NCBI RefSeq assembly: GCF_036242395.1
Contig: NZ_CP108458.1
Location: 5,828,001 to 5,892,000, forward strand
DNA: 64,000 nucleotides
Source of the DNA: Kitasatospora sp. NBC_01266
GTDB taxonomy: Bacteria; Actinomycetota; Actinomycetes; Streptomycetales; Streptomycetaceae
Direction: 5' to 3'
The translations under genes were made by a program, and so were the position numbers. Position 1 is the stretch's first letter. Every line of letters starts with the position of its first letter. Positions 17,463 to 26,198 of the stretch are shown in pieces. A model generated the notes under the pieces. It worked only from the letters and a program-made list of their open reading frames with translations. It did not search any database and was not told the origin of the DNA.

Positions 17463-18770
17463 GTGACTGCAGTGATGACGGTGCTGGGCATCGTGGTCTT
17501 TTTCGTCGGGCTGCTGATCTCGATCGCCTGGCACGAACTGGGCCACCTCTCGACCGCCAAGCTCTTCAAGATCCGGGTGCCGCAGTACATGGTCGGCTTC
17601 GGCCCGACCATCTGGTCCCGGAAGAAGGGCGAGACCGAGTACGGGTTCAAGGCGATCCCGTTCGGCGGCTACATCCGGATGATCGGGATGTTCCCGCCGG
17701 GCGAGGACGGGCGGATCACCAAGCGCAGCAGCTCGCCCTGGCGCTCGATGATCGAGGACGCCCGCGAGGCCTCCTACGAGGAGCTGCAGGCCGGCGACGA
17801 GGACCGGCTCTTCTACACCCGCAAGCCCTGGCAGCGGATCATCGTGATGTTCGCCGGGCCGTTCATGAACCTGATCCTGGCCTTCGCGCTCTTCCTGGTC
17901 ACCATGATGGGCTTCGGGGTGCCCAAGTCGCTGCCGATCGTCAGCTCGGTCTCCCAGTGCGTGGTCCCGGCGACCCAGACGAACGACACCTGCGCCCCGG
18001 GCGCGACGCCCTCCCCGGCCGCGGCGGCCGGACTGAAGGCGGGCGACCACATCGTCTCCTTCGACGGCAACGCGATCCGCAACTACCAGCAGCTCTCCAA
18101 CAACATCCGCGACTCCTACGGCAAGACCGTGCCGATCACGGTCGACCGCAAGGGGCAGCAGCTCACCCTCACCGCGCAGATCACCAAGAACCAGCTGGCC
18201 AAGCTGGACAAGTACGGCGACCCGATCCCCGGCGCCGCGCCGGTGACGGCCGGGTTCCTCGGGATCAGCCCGACCACCGGGGTGGTCCAGCTGGGCTTCG
18301 GGGAGAGCCTGAGCCAGATGTCCAACATGGCCGACACCGGTGTCCACTCGCTGGTCGCGCTGCCCGGCAAGATCCCGGGCCTGTGGGACTCGGTGGTCAA
18401 GGGCGCCCCCCGCCAGGCCGACTCCCCGGTCGGCATGGTCGGCGCGGCCCGGGTCGGCGGCGAGGTCTTCGCGCTGCACATGCCCGCCTCGCAGCGGATC
18501 GCCACCATGATCAACCTGCTGGCGGGGATCAACCTCTCGCTCTTCCTCTTCAACATGCTGCCGCTGCTGCCGCTGGACGGCGGACACGTGGCCGGGGCGG
18601 TCTGGGAGTCGATCCGGCGGCAGGCCGCCAAGCTCTTCAAGCGTCCCGACCCGGGCCCGTTCGACGTGGCCAAGCTGATGCCGCTGGCCTACGTGGTGGC
18701 CAGCATCTTCATCGGCTTCACCCTGCTGGTGCTGGTCGCCGACGTGATCAACCCGGTCAAGATCAGCTAG
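17463..18770 (+). CDS. rseP: Site-2 intramembrane metalloprotease (M50)
   Basis: A 435-residue membrane protein. The first helix carries the zinc motif HELGH (residues 24–28). The G-F-G-P block after it, a PDZ domain (about 175–255, with AGLKAGDHIVSFDGNAI), and the second zinc motif LLPLLPLDGGH in a late helix identify an RseP/Rip1-type protease. It cuts membrane-bound anti-sigma factors or similar substrates within the membrane. Start GTG 17463 has GGAGG upstream. It lies between dxr and ispG, probably through conserved synteny and not shared function. Which anti-sigma factor it cleaves is unknown. Confidence 0.93.
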   Translation: MTAVMTVLGIVVFFVGLLISIAWHELGHLSTAKLFKIRVPQYMVGFGPTIWSRKKGETEYGFKAIPFGGYIRMIGMFPPGEDGRITKRSSSPWRSMIEDAREASYEELQAGDEDRLFYTRKPWQRIIVMFAGPFMNLILAFALFLVTMMGFGVPKSLPIVSSVSQCVVPATQTNDTCAPGATPSPAAAAGLKAGDHIVSFDGNAIRNYQQLSNNIRDSYGKTVPITVDRKGQQLTLTAQITKNQLAKLDKYGDPIPGAAPVTAGFLGISPTTGVVQLGFGESLSQMSNMADTGVHSLVALPGKIPGLWDSVVKGAPRQADSPVGMVGAARVGGEVFALHMPASQRIATMINLLAGINLSLFLFNMLPLLPLDGGHVAGAVWESIRRQAAKLFKRPDPGPFDVAKLMPLAYVVASIFIGFTLLVLVADVINPVKIS

Positions 18771-18780
18771 CCGCTGCTCA

Positions 18781-18856
18781 GGGGGCGTGCGTGCGCGCCC
18801 CCCGGGGTGCCGTACCGTTGGACGCCGGGTGCGCGATCACCGCGCGCCCGGCGTCC
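18781..18856 (+). terminator. Two consecutive hairpins between rseP and ispG
   Basis: Hairpin 1 (18781–18802): GGGGGCG/CGCCCCC with an 8-base loop, a probable rseP terminator. Hairpin 2 (18820–18856): GGACGCCGGGTGCGCG paired over 16 bp with one G·T, loop ATCAC, 30 bases before the ispG start; it lies in the ispG leader if transcription reads through. Confidence 0.6.
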
Positions 18857-18886
18857 GTCACCTCTACTCCGGGGAACCCTGCGCAC

Positions 18887-20047
18887 ATGACCGCGATCTC
18901 GCTCGGTATTCCGTCCCTGCCGCTGAAGCCGCTGGCCAAGCGGCGCCACTCGCGTCAGATCATGGTCGGCAACGTTCCGGTGGGTGGTGACGCGCCGGTG
19001 TCGGTGCAGTCGATGACCACCACGCTGACCTCGGATGTGAACGCGACGCTGCAGCAGATCGCGCAGCTGACCGCTTCGGGGTGTCAGATCGTGCGGGTGG
19101 CGGTGCCTTCGCAGGATGACGCGGACGCGTTGCCGATCATCGCGAGGAAGTCGCAGATCCCGGTGATCGCGGACATCCACTTCCAGCCGAAGTACGTGTT
19201 CGCGGCGATCGACGCCGGCTGTGCGGCGGTGCGGGTCAACCCGGGCAACATCAAGGCGTTCGACGACAAGGTCGGTGAGATCGCGAAGGCGGCCTCGCAG
19301 GCGGGTGTGCCGATCCGGATCGGGGTGAACGCCGGGTCGCTGGACAAGCGGCTGCTGGAGAAGTACGGCAAGGCCACTCCTGAGGCGCTGGTCGAGTCGG
19401 CGCTGTGGGAGTGCTCGCTGTTCGAGGAGCACGGTTTCCGGGACATCAAGATCTCGGTCAAGCACAACGACCCGGTCGTGATGATCAACGCCTACCGGCA
19501 GCTGGCGGCGGCCTGCGACTATCCGCTGCACCTGGGGGTGACGGAGGCGGGGCCGGCGTTCCAGGGGACGATCAAGTCGGCGGTGGCGTTCGGTGCGCTG
19601 CTGGCGGAGGGGATCGGGGACACGATCCGGGTGTCGCTGTCGGCGCCGCCGGTGGAGGAGATCAAGGTCGGGATCCAGATCCTGGAGTCGTTGAACCTGC
19701 GTCAGCGCGGGTTGGAGATCGTCTCGTGTCCGTCCTGCGGTCGGGCCCAGGTGGATGTGTACAAGCTGGCGGAGGAGGTCACCGCGGGCCTGGAGGGCAT
19801 GGAGGTGCCGCTGCGGGTCGCGGTGATGGGTTGTGTGGTGAACGGTCCGGGTGAGGCGCGTGAGGCGGACCTGGGGGTGGCCTCGGGCAACGGCAAGGGG
19901 CAGATCTTCGTCAAGGGCGAGGTGATCAAGACCGTCCCCGAGTCGAAGATCGTCGAGACCCTGATCGAAGAGGCCCTCAAGCTGGCCGAGCAGATGCAGT
20001 CCGAGGGCGTCGAGTCCGGCACCCCGACCGTGATCGCCGCCGACTGA
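18887..20047 (+). CDS. ispG: 4-hydroxy-3-methylbut-2-enyl diphosphate synthase (flavodoxin-type)
   Basis: A 386-residue [4Fe-4S] enzyme that converts methylerythritol cyclodiphosphate to HMBPP, the next-to-last step of the MEP pathway. Marks: the TIM-barrel opening VSVQSMTTTLTSDVNATLQQ, DIHFQPKYVFAAIDAG, and the cluster ligands in SCPSCGR and GCVVNGPGE. Length is typical of the bacterial form. Codon usage shifts slightly toward GTG/TCG ends compared with neighbours but remains high GC. It lies downstream of dxr and rseP, with two hairpins in the gap suggesting partly separate transcription. Confidence 0.97.
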   Translation: MTAISLGIPSLPLKPLAKRRHSRQIMVGNVPVGGDAPVSVQSMTTTLTSDVNATLQQIAQLTASGCQIVRVAVPSQDDADALPIIARKSQIPVIADIHFQPKYVFAAIDAGCAAVRVNPGNIKAFDDKVGEIAKAASQAGVPIRIGVNAGSLDKRLLEKYGKATPEALVESALWECSLFEEHGFRDIKISVKHNDPVVMINAYRQLAAACDYPLHLGVTEAGPAFQGTIKSAVAFGALLAEGIGDTIRVSLSAPPVEEIKVGIQILESLNLRQRGLEIVSCPSCGRAQVDVYKLAEEVTAGLEGMEVPLRVAVMGCVVNGPGEAREADLGVASGNGKGQIFVKGEVIKTVPESKIVETLIEEALKLAEQMQSEGVESGTPTVIAAD

Positions 20048-20081
20048 CGGTGGATGAGGCGCTGTGCTCGATCGAGGTGTG

Positions 20082-20984
20082 ATGCTCCCCGGTGCCAAGC
20101 AGGCTGCCCGCGTCCATGGGGGTCCCGCCGGCCGGAGGCCGGGGGAGGCGACCCGGGTGCTGGACGGCCCGGATCTCGCCGACACCTTGGCGGTGCTGCA
20201 CCGGGACCCGGTCGCCAACGCCTTCGTCGCCACCCGGGTCGAGGCGGTCGGCCTCGACCCGTGGCGGCTCGGCGGTGAGATGTGGGGCTGGTTCGACCAG
20301 GACGGCCGGCTGGAGTCGCTCTGCTACGCCGGCGCCAACCTGGTGCCGATCAACGCCGGTCCGCAGGCCGTGGTCGCCTTCGCCGAGCGGGCCCGGCGCC
20401 AGGGGCGGCGCTGCTCCTCGATCGTCGGCCCCGCCGACTCCACCGCCGCGCTCTGGGCGCTGCTGCAGCGCAGTTGGGGGCCGGCCCGCGAGGTCCGCGG
20501 CCACCAGCCGCTGATGGCCGCCACCGAGCCCGCCACCGAGGTGGCCCCCGACCCGCTGGTCCGCCGGGTCCGCCGGGACGAGATCGACCTGCTGATGCCG
20601 GCCTGCGTGGCGATGTTCACCGAGGAGGTCGGCATCTCCCCGCTGGCCGGCGACGGCGGACTGCTCTACCAGGCCCGGGTGGCCGAACTGGTGGGTGGCG
20701 GCCGGTCGTTCGCCCGGATCTCGGAGCAGGGCGAGGTCGTCTTCAAGGCCGAGATCGGTGCGGTCACCCAGGGCGCCTGCCAGATCCAGGGCGTCTGGGT
20801 GGCCCCCGCCCACCGCGGCCGCCGGATCTCCGAGAGCGGGATGGCGGCTGTCCTGGAGATCGCGCTGCGCGAGGTCGCCCCGGTGGTCAGCCTCTACGTG
20901 AACGACTACAACCTGCCCGCCCGCGCCGCCTACCACCGGGTCGGCTTCCGCGAGGTGGGCGCCTTCATGTCGGTGCTCTTCTAG
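20082..20984 (+). CDS. GNAT acetyltransferase with N-terminal DUF4081-type domain
   Basis: A 300-residue protein. The first half (VLDGPDLADTLAVLHRDPVANAFVATRV, read in parts, then LYAGANLVP-like CYAGANLVPINAG) is the DUF4081-type domain; the second half is a GNAT fold with QIQGVWVAPAHRGRRISESG (acetyl-CoA loop) and NDYNLPARAAYHRVGF. Substrate unknown. Start choice is open. ATG 20082 has a GAGG just upstream, but codons 13–23 are then made from an inserted hairpin element. GTG 20157 has a much better GGGGGAGG 8 bases upstream, provided by that element, and would begin directly at the conserved domain. It follows ispG by 34 bp. Confidence 0.82.
   Translation: MLPGAKQAARVHGGPAGRRPGEATRVLDGPDLADTLAVLHRDPVANAFVATRVEAVGLDPWRLGGEMWGWFDQDGRLESLCYAGANLVPINAGPQAVVAFAERARRQGRRCSSIVGPADSTAALWALLQRSWGPAREVRGHQPLMAATEPATEVAPDPLVRRVRRDEIDLLMPACVAMFTEEVGISPLAGDGGLLYQARVAELVGGGRSFARISEQGEVVFKAEIGAVTQGACQIQGVWVAPAHRGRRISESGMAAVLEIALREVAPVVSLYVNDYNLPARAAYHRVGFREVGAFMSVLF
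20117..20148. repeat. Dispersed hairpin element, copy 2, inside the GNAT gene start
   Basis: TGGGGGTCCCGCCGGCC-GGA-GGCCGGGGGAGG (given in parts) matches copy 1 at 17403 in its TGGGGGT and CCGGCCGGAGGCCGGGG parts. The stem is CCGGCC/GGCCGG plus two pairs after a mismatch. It lies at the 5' end of the GNAT reading frame and supplies a purine-rich ribosome-binding site for GTG 20157. Confidence 0.75.
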
Positions 20985-21035
20985 GCTTTTCCAGGTCGCT
21001 GATTTTCCGGGCGGTGCAGGAGTAACGTCCCGGGC

Positions 21036-21620
21036 ATGGAGCAGCAGTTGACCGAGGTGACCGTCCAGCCGATCGACCTGGCGGCCTGGGCGCCGTACGC
21101 GCTGGAGGTGCAGTCGGCGGCCTTCGGGCTCTCGCCCGAGGAGGTCGCGGTACGGCTGCACATCGTGGGGCGGCACGCGCTGCAGCCGGGGGTGATCGCG
21201 CTGGGCGCGCTCTGCGCGGGTCGGCTGGTCGGCTTCGGCTACGGCATGCCGAACCAGCGCGAGCACTGGTGGAGCACGGTGATCGAGCCGCATCTGGAGG
21301 CGCGCGGGCACGGCGACTGGCTGGACGGCGTGTTCGCCGTCACCGAGTTGCACGTGCTGCCGCAGTTCCAGGGCCGGGGCCTGGGCAGCACCCTGATCCG
21401 CACCCTGTGCGAGCGGTCCGGGCTGCCCCGCAGCATCCTCTCCGCGATCGACGCCGAGACCCCGGCCCGCCGCCTCTACCGCTCGCTCGGCTACCGCGAC
21501 CTGGCCCGCCCGGTGCGCTTCCCGAACACCGACCGCCCCTACGCGGTGATGGGCGCCCGGCTGCCGCTGCTCGACCGTACCGGTGGCGGCTCCTACAGCC
21601 GGCCGGCGAACTCCAGGTAG
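21036..21620 (+). CDS. GNAT-family N-acetyltransferase
   Basis: A 194-residue single-domain GNAT protein. Motif A is ELHVLPQFQGRGLGSTLIRT, with the Q/R-x-x-G-x-G/A pyrophosphate loop; motif B follows with ILSAIDAETPARRLYRSLGY. The substrate is not readable. It lies 51 bp after the larger GNAT gene. Its last 28 bp overlap the end of the convergent APH-type kinase gene, so its final residues (SYSRPANSR) are dispensable-looking. Confidence 0.88.
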   Translation: MEQQLTEVTVQPIDLAAWAPYALEVQSAAFGLSPEEVAVRLHIVGRHALQPGVIALGALCAGRLVGFGYGMPNQREHWWSTVIEPHLEARGHGDWLDGVFAVTELHVLPQFQGRGLGSTLIRTLCERSGLPRSILSAIDAETPARRLYRSLGYRDLARPVRFPNTDRPYAVMGARLPLLDRTGGGSYSRPANSR

Positions 21621-22516
21621 CGCTCGGCGCCGGCCCGGTCGCCGCCGGCCAGGGCCGCCAGTCCGGCCGCCACGCTGCGGAACAGCGTCCAGCCGCGCAG
21701 CCGGTCCAGGTCCACCTCCAGGGCCTCGGACAGCTGGTGCAGGCGGCGGCGCACCGCGCCCTCGGGGCCGGCCGCGGCGGCCAGTGTCTCCTTGCGGTCC
21801 TGGACCAGCCAGGCCAGGTCGAAGGCGCGCTCGCCGACCAGCGGCTGCGGGTCGATGGCCAGCCACGGTGCGCGGTCGGCGGCCATCACATTGCCGTGGT
21901 GGAAGTCGCCGTGCAGCAGGAAGGCCTCCTCGCCGGAGGCCAGCAAGTCCTCGGCGGTGCGCAGCGCGGCGTCCACCAGCGGTCGGGCGTCCAGCCGTTC
22001 GGCCGCCGCCGGGTGCTCCCGCAGCCAGTCGGCGCGGACCGCGACGTGCTCGGCCACCGAGCTGAACGCGTGGCCGTCGGCGGGCCTGGTCCACAGCCGC
22101 CGCAGCAGGCCGCAGGCCTCCAGCATCGCCTTGGCCTCGACCAGCGAGCGCAGCGGGATGTCCCCGTGCAGGCGCTCCAGCAGCAGGAAGCCCTCGGCGG
22201 GGTCGGCGTCCAGCAGCAGCACGGCGCCGCGCCCGGCCCAGTGGCTCAGCGCGGCGTGCTCCTGGGCGGTCTCCGGGGTGACCAGGCCCGCCTTCAGCAC
22301 GGCGGGGGTGTTGTCCGCCCGCCGCACGTAGCCGATCACGCTGAGTCGGCCGCCCGGCTCGGCGATCCGGTCCAGGGTGAGGTCCCACCGGGTCAGCTGG
22401 TGGGCCACCCGGTCCGGCAGCTCGTCCAGCCAGCGGGCGCCGGCCTCGCCCTGGCGGGCCAGCACGTTCTCGCGCAGTCGATCCGGGACGGTGAACTGCC
22501 CTGCTGCTGCCGACAT
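21593..22516 (-). CDS. Aminoglycoside/hydroxyurea-type antibiotic resistance kinase
   Basis: A 307-residue kinase; ATG 22516 has GGAGG 6–7 bases upstream. The protein matches the APH(6)/hydroxyurea phosphotransferase group: VLKAGLVTPETAQEHAAL (ATP lysine), LLERLHGD, the catalytic loop LHGDFHHGNVM, and WLAIDPQPLVGERAFDLAWL with the metal-binding Asp. Proven relatives phosphorylate streptomycin or hydroxyurea, but chromosomal copies in Streptomyces often have no proven resistance role. It is convergent with the GNAT gene (28-bp overlap). Confidence 0.85.
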   Translation of the reverse strand: MSAAAGQFTVPDRLRENVLARQGEAGARWLDELPDRVAHQLTRWDLTLDRIAEPGGRLSVIGYVRRADNTPAVLKAGLVTPETAQEHAALSHWAGRGAVLLLDADPAEGFLLLERLHGDIPLRSLVEAKAMLEACGLLRRLWTRPADGHAFSSVAEHVAVRADWLREHPAAAERLDARPLVDAALRTAEDLLASGEEAFLLHGDFHHGNVMAADRAPWLAIDPQPLVGERAFDLAWLVQDRKETLAAAAGPEGAVRRRLHQLSEALEVDLDRLRGWTLFRSVAAGLAALAGGDRAGAERYLEFAGRL

Positions 22517-22600
22517 GCCGGTCCTCCGTCCGGTGCGCCCCCTGCTGCTTCCCGTCCATTGTCGGCCATCGAGCGCCGGCTGGACGGCAGGCCGCACTGG

Positions 22601-23662
22601 TCAGGGGCTGGCCGGGGCGCTCGCGGCGGCCGGTGCGGGCATCCCGGGCAGCGCGCCCGGGGCACCGCCCCAGTGGTAGGCCTGCAGCGTGCAGGCCCGC
22701 AGCGCGGTGGCGCCGGCCAGCCGCAGCGAGCCGGCGGCGGCTGCCACCAGATCGGCGTAGAGGGCGGTCAGCCGGGTCTCGACGGTGGCGGCCAGCTTGG
22801 CGGCCGTGGCGGCGTCCGGCACGGCGAACGGCAGCTGGTAGCCGGGGGCGGCGGCGAGGGGGGTGGCGCCCGCGCCGGCCAGCAGCCGCTGCCAGGTGTC
22901 CCGGCGGGCCTGGTGGGCCGCGTAGCAGGCGCGCGCGTCGTCGCGCTTGGGACCGACGGGTATCAGCGCGCCGATCACCCCGAAGGCGTAGACCGCGGCG
23001 TGCTCACCGGCCAGCGCCGCCTGCAGCGCGCTGACGGCCTCGGCCGGCAGGCCGCCTGACAGGGTGCCACTCGCGGCGGGGGAGGGGGTGGCTGACGGTG
23101 CGTCGGCCTGAGTCGCCGCCAGCGGGGCCTGGTTGCCGAGTTCGAGGGTGTGCAGCGCGCCCGCCGCCGAGACCGAGGCCAGCAGCTTGGCCAACTCGGG
23201 GGAGGCGGCGGCCAGGTCGGCGAGCCGGGCCTGCGCGGTGCTCCACTCGGCCGCCGCCAGGGTCGCCGGGCTCGCCGCCGCGCCGGCGGCGGAGTTCGCC
23301 GAGGGGCTTGCCGAGGCAGTGGCGCCGGCCGAGGCGGCGGCGCTGGTGCGCGGTGAGGCGGCACCGGCCGGCAGCCCGGTCGCCAGGGCCGCGCGCTGCG
23401 TCCGCAGGTCGGCCCGGAGCGCGTCGAGCTGGGCGTTCGGCGCGCCCCCGCCCTGGGCCGTCGCGTACTGGGCGATCAGCGCGTCGGTGGCGGCCACCGC
23501 CCGGGTGCGCAGCGGCAGGTCGGGGTCGGCCTTCCTGGCCGCGCCACCGCCCGAACCGCTCCCGGCGTCGGACTTCGCCCCGGAGGAGGTGCAGGCGGCC
23601 AGGAGTCCGGCGGCGGCCATCGCTCCGGCGGCCAGGAAGGTCCGCCGGCTGGGGGACTGCAT
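22601..23662 (-). CDS. Ferritin-like DUF4439 lipoprotein
   Basis: A 353-residue protein starting at ATG 23662 (GGAG upstream). The N-terminus SRRTFLAAGAMAAAGLLAAC is a lipoprotein signal with a twin-arginine and a LLAAC lipobox, so it is probably exported and lipid-anchored. The mature part starts with a disordered Gly/Ser stretch, then helical regions split by a Ala/Ser/Pro linker (about 100–135). The C-terminal part (LAGEHAAVYAFGVIGALIPV, later ACTLQAYHWGG) is the DUF4439 ferritin-like domain. Some iron- or metal-ligand residues (Glu, His) are seen. Role unknown. It is divergent from rimP. Confidence 0.8.
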   Translation of the reverse strand: MQSPSRRTFLAAGAMAAAGLLAACTSSGAKSDAGSGSGGGAARKADPDLPLRTRAVAATDALIAQYATAQGGGAPNAQLDALRADLRTQRAALATGLPAGAASPRTSAAASAGATASASPSANSAAGAAASPATLAAAEWSTAQARLADLAAASPELAKLLASVSAAGALHTLELGNQAPLAATQADAPSATPSPAASGTLSGGLPAEAVSALQAALAGEHAAVYAFGVIGALIPVGPKRDDARACYAAHQARRDTWQRLLAGAGATPLAAAPGYQLPFAVPDAATAAKLAATVETRLTALYADLVAAAAGSLRLAGATALRACTLQAYHWGGAPGALPGMPAPAAASAPASP

Positions 23663-23965
23663 CGACGCGCTCCATGAGGTCGTGCGGAAGCGGCCGAACG
23701 GCCCCCCGCTGCTATGGCTGACTGCGGGCCGCACCCCAGTGTTCACGGCATTCACAGAGTGAAAGAGTTGTGCCCGCCCGCTTGGACCGTACCGTCCGTG
23801 ACCGACGCTGCCACGGGCGGGGCCGGTTCCGCGAAGCGCCCGGTTCGGCAGCCGCCGCCGGGTGGGCGGCGGAGGCGGAATCGGCGGTTCGGGGGTCGAC
23901 CCGATAGGCTTTGGGTCGAGTTACGACCTTCTGACAACAGCAGACGCGGCCGAGGAGTCACCCGG
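23663..23965. promoter_or_regulatory. Divergent region between DUF4439 gene and rimP
   Basis: A 303-bp gap without a credible gene. A −10-like TAGGCT at 23905–23910, inside CGATAGGCTTTG, may belong to the rimP–nusA operon promoter, but no matching −35 hexamer was found at the usual distance. A GGGTCGACCC palindrome overlaps its upstream side. Confidence 0.4.
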
Positions 23966-24538
23966 ATGAGCACCACCCCCACCGATCGGTTGCGTGCCCT
24001 GTTGGAGCCGCTGGCCGAGCGCGCGGGCCTGGATCTTGAGGATCTCAAGGTGAGCCAGGCCGGCAGCCGCCGCCAGGTGCAGATCGATGTGGACGCGGAC
24101 GGCGGCGTGGACCTCGACGCGATCGCCGAGTTCAGCCGCGAGGTCGGCCAGGCCCTGGACGCGAGCGACCTGATGGGTGACGTCGCGTATGTCCTGGAGG
24201 TCGGCTCCCCGGGCGTGGACCGCCCGCTGACCGAGCCCCGGCACTGGCGCCGCAACGCCGGCCGGCTGGTGAAGGTGCAGCTCACCGAGGGTGGCGAGCT
24301 GGTCGCCCGGATCCTGTCCAGCGACGAGGACGGCGCGCTGGTCGAGGTGCAGCCGGTCAAGGGACGCGGCCGGGCCAAGGAGCGCGCCCTGACCTTCGCC
24401 GAGGTCGCGAAGGCGCGGATCCAGGTGGAGTTCAACCGCAAGGAGGACGAGCAGCTGCTCGCCGATGACGCGGGGTCCGACGACACGGACGACGCCACCG
24501 ATGGTGACGACAACGACGAAGCCGCAGACGAGCAGTGA
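23966..24538 (+). CDS. rimP: Ribosome maturation factor
   Basis: A 190-residue protein needed for 30S subunit maturation. The RimP core is clear: LLEPLAERAGLDLEDLKV, VQIDVDADGGVDLDAIAEFS, YVLEVGSPGVDRPLTEPRHW (the family signature) and the C-terminal SH3-like domain. ATG 23966 has GAGGAG upstream. An acidic tail of about 30 residues (many Asp/Glu) extends beyond the core, as in other actinobacteria. It starts the rimP–nusA–ylxR–infB operon. Confidence 0.96.
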   Translation: MSTTPTDRLRALLEPLAERAGLDLEDLKVSQAGSRRQVQIDVDADGGVDLDAIAEFSREVGQALDASDLMGDVAYVLEVGSPGVDRPLTEPRHWRRNAGRLVKVQLTEGGELVARILSSDEDGALVEVQPVKGRGRAKERALTFAEVAKARIQVEFNRKEDEQLLADDAGSDDTDDATDGDDNDEAADEQ

Positions 24539-24569
24539 GCAAGAAGAGAAGAGCAGAGGAGGCGTAGCC

Positions 24570-25583
24570 GTGGACATCGACATGAGTGCCCTGCGTGGGC
24601 TGGTGACCGAGAAGAACATCCCGTTCGACCTGCTGGTCGAGTCGATCGAGTCGGCGCTCCTCATCGCGTACCACCGGACCGAGGGCTCGCGCCGTCGGGC
24701 CCGCGTCGAGCTGAACCGCAAGACCGGCCATGTGACCGTGTGGGCGCTTGAGGACGCGAGCGAGCTCGAGGAGGGCGTGGAGCCCAAGGAGTTCGACGAC
24801 ACCCCGAGCGGTTTCGGCCGGATCGCCGCCAGCACCGCCAAGCAGGTCATCCTGCAGCGGCTGCGCGACGCCGCCGACGACCAGACCTTCGGCGAGTACG
24901 CGGGCAAGGAGGGCGACATCGTCACCGGTGTCGTCCAGCAGGGCAACGACCCGAAGAACGTGCTGGTGGACATCGGCAAGCTGGAGGCCATCCTGCCCCC
25001 GCAGGAGCAGGTCCCCGGTGAGGAGTACAAGCACGGCACCCGGCTGCGCAGCTACGTGGTCGCGGTCCGCCGCGGCGTGCGCGGCGCCTCGGTGACGCTC
25101 TCGCGCACCCACCCCAACCTGGTGCGCAAGCTCTTCGCGCTGGAGGTCCCGGAGATCGCCGACGGTTCGGTGGAGATCGCCGCGATCGCCCGCGAGGCCG
25201 GCCACCGCACCAAGATCGCCGTCTACTCGCGCCGGGCCGGCCTGAACGCCAAGGGCGCCTGCATCGGCCCGATGGGCGGCCGGGTGCGCAACGTGATGGC
25301 GGAGCTGCACGGCGAGAAGATCGACATCGTCGACTGGTCGGAGGACCCGGCCGAGATGGTGGCCAGCGCGCTGTCCCCCGCTCGGGTGACGAAGGTCGAG
25401 ATCGTGGACTACGCCCAGCGCTCCGCCCGGGTGATCGTGCCCGACTACCAGCTGTCGCTGGCGATCGGCAAGGAGGGGCAGAACGCCCGTCTGGCCGCCC
25501 GCCTGACCGGGTGGCGGATCGACATCCGCCCGGACACCGAGGCCCCGGAGGGCGGCCCCGACAGGGAATCCCGCGTCGAGTAG
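24570..25583 (+). CDS. nusA: Transcription termination/antitermination factor NusA
   Basis: A 337-residue NusA lacking the C-terminal acidic repeats of E. coli, as is normal in Gram-positives. Order: N-terminal RNA polymerase-binding domain (MSALRGLVTEKNIPFDLLVE), S1 domain (about 115–185, IVTGVVQQGN to LRSYVVAV), then two KH domains (KIAVYSRRAGLNAKGACIGP and VPDYQLSLAIGKEGQNARLA). Start GTG 24570 is chosen for the GAGGAGG 8 bases upstream; ATG 24582 is a possible alternative. It binds RNA polymerase and nascent RNA and tunes pausing. It lies 31 bp after rimP. Confidence 0.96.
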   Translation: MDIDMSALRGLVTEKNIPFDLLVESIESALLIAYHRTEGSRRRARVELNRKTGHVTVWALEDASELEEGVEPKEFDDTPSGFGRIAASTAKQVILQRLRDAADDQTFGEYAGKEGDIVTGVVQQGNDPKNVLVDIGKLEAILPPQEQVPGEEYKHGTRLRSYVVAVRRGVRGASVTLSRTHPNLVRKLFALEVPEIADGSVEIAAIAREAGHRTKIAVYSRRAGLNAKGACIGPMGGRVRNVMAELHGEKIDIVDWSEDPAEMVASALSPARVTKVEIVDYAQRSARVIVPDYQLSLAIGKEGQNARLAARLTGWRIDIRPDTEAPEGGPDRESRVE

Positions 25584-25660
25584 TGGTGTTGTCGTCCAGG
25601 AGCAGCGGCCCCGGCCTGATCACCGGGGCCGCGGTCAGTCCCTGCGGAGGGGTAGACTTG

Positions 25661-25957
25661 ATGGTGTCCGGCCGGACGCATGTCCGCGCATGCCCTGAAC
25701 GCACTTGCGTGGGCTGTCGCAAGCGAGCGGCCAAACACGAGCTGTTGCGGGTCACGGCGGTCGAGGGCGTCTGCGTCCCCGATCCTCGCGGCTCGCTGCC
25801 TGGCCGGGGCGCGTACCTGCACCCCGAGTCGGCCTGCCTCGACCTGGCGGTCCGTCGCCGGGCGTTTCCGAGGGCCTTCCGGCTCCAGGGCACGCTCGAC
25901 ACGGAGTCACTGCGCCAGCGGGTCGAGGCTTGGGCACAGAGCGCCCCGGCGTCCTGA
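25661..25957 (+). CDS. ylxR: YlxR-family RNA/nucleoid-binding protein
   Basis: A 98-residue protein with the family's RTCVGCRKRAAKHELLRV and GSLPGRGAYLHPESACLDLA motifs. YlxR proteins sit between nusA and infB in most Gram-positives; in Bacillus one is reported to act as a nucleoid-associated regulator, and the fold suggests RNA binding. ATG 25661 has GGAGGGG upstream; GTG 25664 is an alternative. The position in the operon matches the standard order. Confidence 0.93.
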   Translation: MVSGRTHVRACPERTCVGCRKRAAKHELLRVTAVEGVCVPDPRGSLPGRGAYLHPESACLDLAVRRRAFPRAFRLQGTLDTESLRQRVEAWAQSAPAS

Positions 25958-26198
25958 CCCCAGCGGTCTGAGCTGGGTCTCGGGTTCGCCCGCAGGGCAC
26001 GACCCCCGCCGGTGCGGGGGAGAACCACCGCACAGAGCACGGCGCGCGCACTCCGGTGCGGCACGCCACCAGTCAGGTACCTCGCGAGATGGAAGTAGGT
26101 CGAGATTGCGATGAGCACTCGATGAGTACGCGATGAGTACGCCCATGAAGTAGCGACGGTCCGGCGGAGACGACCCCGGACTTATAGACAGGAGCGAA

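Noticed and set aside
21593..22516. Acquired aminoglycoside-resistance determinant
   Set aside because: The kinase matches the resistance family, but base composition and context are native and no mobile-element remnants are nearby, so an acquired resistance cassette is not supported.
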